Below are positions 60,101 to 64,000 of a DNA stretch of 64,000 nt, one piece after another (the first letter of the stretch is position 1; each line of letters starts with the position of its first letter). Under the pieces are notes generated by a model, which saw only the letters and a list, made by a program, of their open reading frames with translations, was not told the origin of the DNA and did no database searches. The DNA lies in assembly GCA_963719535.1 (NCBI GenBank), contig CAVRCH010000003.1, positions 62,001 to 126,000 of the forward strand, in the 5' to 3' direction. Source of the stretch: Marivirga sp963719535 (lineage in GTDB: Bacteria; Bacteroidota; Bacteroidia; Cytophagales; Cyclobacteriaceae). The translations under genes and the position numbers were made by a program.

Positions 60101-62506
60101 CTAAAAACTCCAGTTAAGTCCGGTAATTAAATTCCTACCGGGTGCAGAAATACCAGATGAGTAAGGCCTGTATAATTGATTGGTAATGTTCTCAATGCCC
60201 ACTTGAAAACTTAATCCATTTTTCCACCGGTACTCGGTTTTTAAATTTAAAGTGTACCATGCAGGTGAAAAAGGGTTCCCATTAGTGTCCTTTGCATAAA
60301 TATAGTCTTTATTCCTTTCGGAAGGAGCTAAATTATCAAAGTTTATAGCCCCATTAAAAATAGTATACAAATCTATTTTCCATTGATTAAATGAATAATA
60401 AACATGTGCATTACCATAACTGGGTGGCACATGCCGTAAAGGAACTACGTCATCTTCATTTCCCTCTGTTTCTATTCCTTTTTGCCAATTGTAGGCTGCA
60501 GAAATTTTAAAATCTTGTAGTTTCCATTCCAGAGAAATCTGTGTACCAAAAACTTCTGCAAAGCCAATATTTTGAATAGCTTCCACCTTACTCAAGGTGC
60601 CATCATATAATATGCTATCTTCACCGTTTAATGAAAATTCTCTTCTAGCTAAAGCATTATCCAAATAGGTATAATAAATAGAAACATCAAACTTCAGTTG
60701 GTTTCTTATACTGAAGGTAGTACCCAGATCAGCACTATAAGCATATTCAGGAGTCAATTGAGCATTAGGCACAATTACTATTCCAGGCTCTGAGTCGAAT
60801 ACCTTGCCAATATCATCAATATTAGGCGCTCTGAAACCGGTAGATAAATTTCCGTAAAGTTTTAGAGTGGGAAGAGGTAAAAAGACTAAGCCCAAACTAC
60901 CATTTATTGCTCCTTTGGAAAGTGTAGCTCTTTCAAGAGGGAAATTGAAAAACTCAGAATTTAGTGGTGCATCAATATTAATATGGCTATACCTAATGGC
61001 TGTATTGGAAATCCATTTTGGGCTGAATTTATGTTTTAATAGAGCATAGGCACCTAATGATGACATGCTGGAGCTATTTGGGTATCTGGACTGGATACCA
61101 CTTGTATTGTTAGTGAATAAATTTCTTTGAGTTCCTACAGACCCCACTGTATTAAGCCAATATTCAGCTCCGTAAAAAACATCAGTTTTTGAGGAAATAT
61201 TTTTATCAAAATCCAATGTAAAGGTATAAGCATCAATATTTTCCGATCTATTTAAGAAAATATCCGAACGATATCTTCTTTCGTTTCTGCTTTCTTTAAA
61301 ATTTTGGTAGGATAGGTTTAATTTAAAATGATCATAAACCTTAGTGCTGTCTGCATTTGCCCATTTTATTTGTTGCATTTGCCATATTTGTGGTCCGTAA
61401 TACCACTCCGCATCCCTAAAGCTACCCCCTCTTCTTTCGGTTAACCTGTCGTAGCGAGGAATATCACTACTTTCTCCATAATGAAAAGCATATTGTAATT
61501 TGTTGCTTTCATTGGGCTGATAAGCTATTTTCTGCATAATATTAAACTGCGAGAACGCTGTATTTTTCTGTATCCAAGGGTCAGAATTTACCAATGTTGT
61601 ATCAACACTGTTGAAAGTCGTTTGAAATGAGTCCCTTAAATACTCAGAGGGCCCATTTTTGCCCATTCTTAAATCGCCAAAACTGCTATAACTAATACTA
61701 CTGATGCTCGCCCATTTTTTAGAAGATAGTTGAATATCGGCATGGTAGGTCATTTCATTATTGGCAGATGAATAGCGAGTATTAGCCAAGCCACTTGCCT
61801 TAAATTCATCTGAAAAATTAGGGCTTAAGGTGTGGAAATCCATTACACCACCTATGGCATCGCTACCGTAAAGTACTGAGCCAGGTCCAAATAAAACCTC
61901 TGTTTCTTCAATAGTTTGCGCATCTATGGAAATCACATTTTGAATGTTGCCACTTCTAAAAATAGCGTTATTCATTCTTACGCCATCTACAACTAACAGA
62001 AGTCGATTGGTGGCAAAACCTCTTATCATAGGGCTGCCACCACCCAATTGGCTTTTTTGCACATAAACATGATTAGCTAATTGCAGTAAGTCGGCAGAAG
62101 TTTGTGGGTTTTGAAAATTTATTTCTGAAGCTTTTATCGACTCTATTCTTGCGGGTATTTCTTTAGCTTGTTGTTCCCATCTGTTACCGGAAATCACTAC
62201 TTCCCCCATCATTTCTTCTGCTGGAGTTAAAGTTATTATATAGTTTACCGATGCCAAAGTATTGAAATCAACCTTTGTGCTTTCATACCCAACCCTGCGT
62301 ATTTCTATCCAATCAGATTTATCAAATTGAGAGATATTGGCTATCCCGTTTTCATCTGTTAAGACAGAAATATTAGTGTTTTTTTGATAAACCTGAGCAT
62401 AGGCTACGGGTTCATCTTTATTGTCAATAATTTTCAACTCTAAATTTTGCCCGTAACTAACTAATGAAAGGCAAAGTAAAATAAATAAGATATAAATTTT
62501 ATTCAA
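60101..62506 (-). CDS. TonB-dependent outer-membrane receptor
   Basis: An 801-residue receptor. Signal peptide (1-19), a carboxypeptidase-regulatory-like domain (about 20-95, LELKIIDNKDEPVAYAQVYQ), a plug (about 100-230) with MIRGFATNRLLLVVDGVRMNNA and VLFGPGSVLYGSDAIGGVMDF, then a 22-strand-type barrel ending with NLITGLNWSF, where the terminal Phe is the BAM signal. It imports a siderophore, haem, vitamin or glycan with TonB energy; no partner substrate-binding (SusD) gene is present, which points to metals or cofactors rather than glycans. Confidence 0.9.
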   Translation of the reverse strand: MNKIYILFILLCLSLVSYGQNLELKIIDNKDEPVAYAQVYQKNTNISVLTDENGIANISQFDKSDWIEIRRVGYESTKVDFNTLASVNYIITLTPAEEMMGEVVISGNRWEQQAKEIPARIESIKASEINFQNPQTSADLLQLANHVYVQKSQLGGGSPMIRGFATNRLLLVVDGVRMNNAIFRSGNIQNVISIDAQTIEETEVLFGPGSVLYGSDAIGGVMDFHTLSPNFSDEFKASGLANTRYSSANNEMTYHADIQLSSKKWASISSISYSSFGDLRMGKNGPSEYLRDSFQTTFNSVDTTLVNSDPWIQKNTAFSQFNIMQKIAYQPNESNKLQYAFHYGESSDIPRYDRLTERRGGSFRDAEWYYGPQIWQMQQIKWANADSTKVYDHFKLNLSYQNFKESRNERRYRSDIFLNRSENIDAYTFTLDFDKNISSKTDVFYGAEYWLNTVGSVGTQRNLFTNNTSGIQSRYPNSSSMSSLGAYALLKHKFSPKWISNTAIRYSHINIDAPLNSEFFNFPLERATLSKGAINGSLGLVFLPLPTLKLYGNLSTGFRAPNIDDIGKVFDSEPGIVIVPNAQLTPEYAYSADLGTTFSIRNQLKFDVSIYYTYLDNALARREFSLNGEDSILYDGTLSKVEAIQNIGFAEVFGTQISLEWKLQDFKISAAYNWQKGIETEGNEDDVVPLRHVPPSYGNAHVYYSFNQWKIDLYTIFNGAINFDNLAPSERNKDYIYAKDTNGNPFSPAWYTLNLKTEYRWKNGLSFQVGIENITNQLYRPYSSGISAPGRNLITGLNWSF

Positions 62507-62707
62507 CTTTTATTAATTTAATAAATGTGGGGCAAATATGAGATTTAATTATAAAAAACACCAACTAAAACATGTTGAGTGGAAGCTTTAGCAGCTGAGT
62601 GAAGAAGAGATTCTAAGATTTGCAGAATATTTTTTCGATAAAACGCTAAATTTAACTTATATTTAGGTGTTTTTAGGGGATGAAACAATTTTTACACAGA
62701 CCATTTA

Positions 62708-64000
62708 ATGGGATATAAAATTAGTAATAACATAGATTTAGTATCAGAAAATGAAATTCATATGTTGCTGAAAATGATGGAGATCAGCTCTCCAGCAGCG
62801 CATAAAGGGGACATCTATGCTTCTTTAAGAAGCCTTTTAAACTATTTGAAAGACTATTTTTCTGCAAAAGAAAGCTGGATTTTAGAAGAGGATTACAATG
62901 AGATGAGTTTGTTATGGCATCTCGACCCCCCTTATCTAAAAGAAAAAGTAATGATTGATGAAATCCGCAAGCAAAACGTGGAGGTAACACATTTCACTCA
63001 TTCAATTGAAAAGCCTTTTTTAATGCATCAGCATCATTTGATATTCCCGTTTAGTTTTGAGGGTAGAAATATTTGGATTGGTTTTTCTAATAGTTGCCCA
63101 TTCGAAATTTCTAATGATCAGGCATTTCAATGGCAATTAATTTCAGAAAGATTAAAAGAGCTATGCACTTGCCAGTTGCAGGTAGGTGAAAACCAATCGG
63201 AAAATCAAAGATTTGAAATAATATTTGATCAAATGCCGCAGGCCATAGCTTTCTCAGAGCATGAGGAAGGTATAGCCTGGTTAAATAAGGAAGCAAGGAA
63301 ACTTTTTGAACTATCTGGTAATGAAGGTGTAATTAATACTCAATTCTTCGCCGAAAAGTTTGCCTCCCTCAAGGAAAAAGTAATAAATAAGGAGGAAGTT
63401 GAATTGATGGGGAATAATCTTTTCAGTTTAGGCGGGGCTTTCCCTTCTAGTTTTGGCGAGGATTGGATCTGGAAGTTTGAAACCAATGTGCTTAAAGTTA
63501 TCAGAAAGCAAGCCAAAATTAACGGAAGAGAAGGTGAACTATGGGTTTTTGATAATGTAAGCGAGTTATATTATGCTAATGAAAGACTCAATTCCTTGTT
63601 TAGGACATTAAATGTGGCTTATGATGAAATAAATGCCAACTTAAATGAGTTTCAAACTAAATCTACAGGAAAGAGAAGTATAACAGATTTAGAGGCTGAG
63701 GAATCTCGCATAATTCAGCAATATGATAATACCGATATTTTAGGAAAAGTAACACATGATTTAAGAACACCATTCGCCAAAGTTTACACCATTGTGCAAT
63801 TATTATTGTCCGATCATCAGGAAAATTTAACAGCCCAGCAAGTTGAGAGAATTAACCTTATTAAGGCGGTGGTAGCGGATGGACTGCAAATTGTGAAAGG
63901 CTTTTTGGATACAGGGAACATGGTTTTAGATGAAAAAAAGTTTAAACCAGAACTGATAGATATTCCAAAATTAGTGGACGAATCTTTAGTGCCCTACGAA
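62708..64000 (+). CDS. Sensor histidine kinase, partial at right edge
   Basis: From ATG 62708 the frame stays open for 431 codons to the window end. The N-terminal 180 residues resemble a GAF- or PAS-like sensory region without membrane helices; a second PAS-like unit (about 185-290, FDQMPQAIAFSEHEEGIAWLNKEARKLF) and a coiled coil follow. GKVTHDLRTPFAKVYTIVQLLL contains the phospho-acceptor His (about residue 353). The ATPase domain lies outside the window. The 200 bp before it hold a scrap reading LSEEEILRFAEYFFDK that may be a gene remnant. Confidence 0.85.
   Translation, partial: MGYKISNNIDLVSENEIHMLLKMMEISSPAAHKGDIYASLRSLLNYLKDYFSAKESWILEEDYNEMSLLWHLDPPYLKEKVMIDEIRKQNVEVTHFTHSIEKPFLMHQHHLIFPFSFEGRNIWIGFSNSCPFEISNDQAFQWQLISERLKELCTCQLQVGENQSENQRFEIIFDQMPQAIAFSEHEEGIAWLNKEARKLFELSGNEGVINTQFFAEKFASLKEKVINKEEVELMGNNLFSLGGAFPSSFGEDWIWKFETNVLKVIRKQAKINGREGELWVFDNVSELYYANERLNSLFRTLNVAYDEINANLNEFQTKSTGKRSITDLEAEESRIIQQYDNTDILGKVTHDLRTPFAKVYTIVQLLLSDHQENLTAQQVERINLIKAVVADGLQIVKGFLDTGNMVLDEKKFKPELIDIPKLVDESLVPYE

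Overview
The window looks like chromosomal DNA of an AT-rich Bacteroidota, probably a marine Cytophagales-type bacterium. This is inferred from recurring promoters of the TTG-N18/20-TAnnTTTG type that Bacteroidota use, a TonB-dependent receptor with an N-terminal carboxypeptidase-regulatory-like domain, a WbqC protein, a WG-repeat protein, tRNAs without an encoded CCA end, and rare Shine-Dalgarno sequences. I did not run any search, so the genus is open.

Layout. 0-2 kb: the end of a heterodisulfide-reductase-like Fe-S operon on the minus strand, then tRNA-Phe. 2.3-6.7 kb: a membrane histidine kinase, a DUF559 nuclease beside an inverted pair of REP-like repeats, and a minus-strand set (rRNA pseudouridine synthase, ScpB, DksA-like). 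6.8-19 kb: mostly housekeeping genes (EamA transporter, DusB, CPBP protease, CdsA, glutamate dehydrogenase, phosphatidylserine decarboxylase, PLP decarboxylase, UvrA, Lgt, Lrp). 20-27 kb: ClpC, WbqC, Sua5-type protein, MltG, thioesterase, YihY.

27.2-37.5 kb is an accessory island between tRNA-Ser(UGA) and the initiator tRNA-fMet. Most of its genes are broken: a cut-down Xre regulator, an AbiE toxin-antitoxin pair with an intact antitoxin but a toxin carrying a stop and a frameshift, an IS5-type transposase remnant, a two-gene HEPN-like operon that looks intact, a split UDG-like gene, and a long PIN-domain gene broken in its 3' part. Both bordering tRNA genes carry small GIY-YIG nuclease cassettes flanked by copies of part of the tRNA itself: one at tRNA-Ser, inserted between the promoter and the functional gene, and three in tandem (467-468 bp period) behind tRNA-fMet. 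This is the most unusual structure in the window and my main candidate for an undescribed mobile system.

37.6-64 kb returns to core genes: Era and Der GTPases (transcribed away from tRNA-fMet), a small acidic lipoprotein, an acyltransferase, a PspC protein, a multi-PAS histidine kinase with a response regulator, DUF1801, an M14 peptidase, a Ser/Arg/Asn-rich secreted protein, RecR-ClpS, a sodium/solute symporter, a VapBC pair, an alkyltransferase-like protein, a WG-repeat protein, a TonB-dependent receptor and the start of another histidine kinase.

Across the whole window many intergenic spots hold short, perfect inverted repeats with a 3-nt loop and unrelated arms. They form a second theme, and the insertions that ruin the spare tRNA-Ser copy have the same shape. 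All coordinates and motifs were read by eye; family names rest on recognition of motifs, not on database hits.
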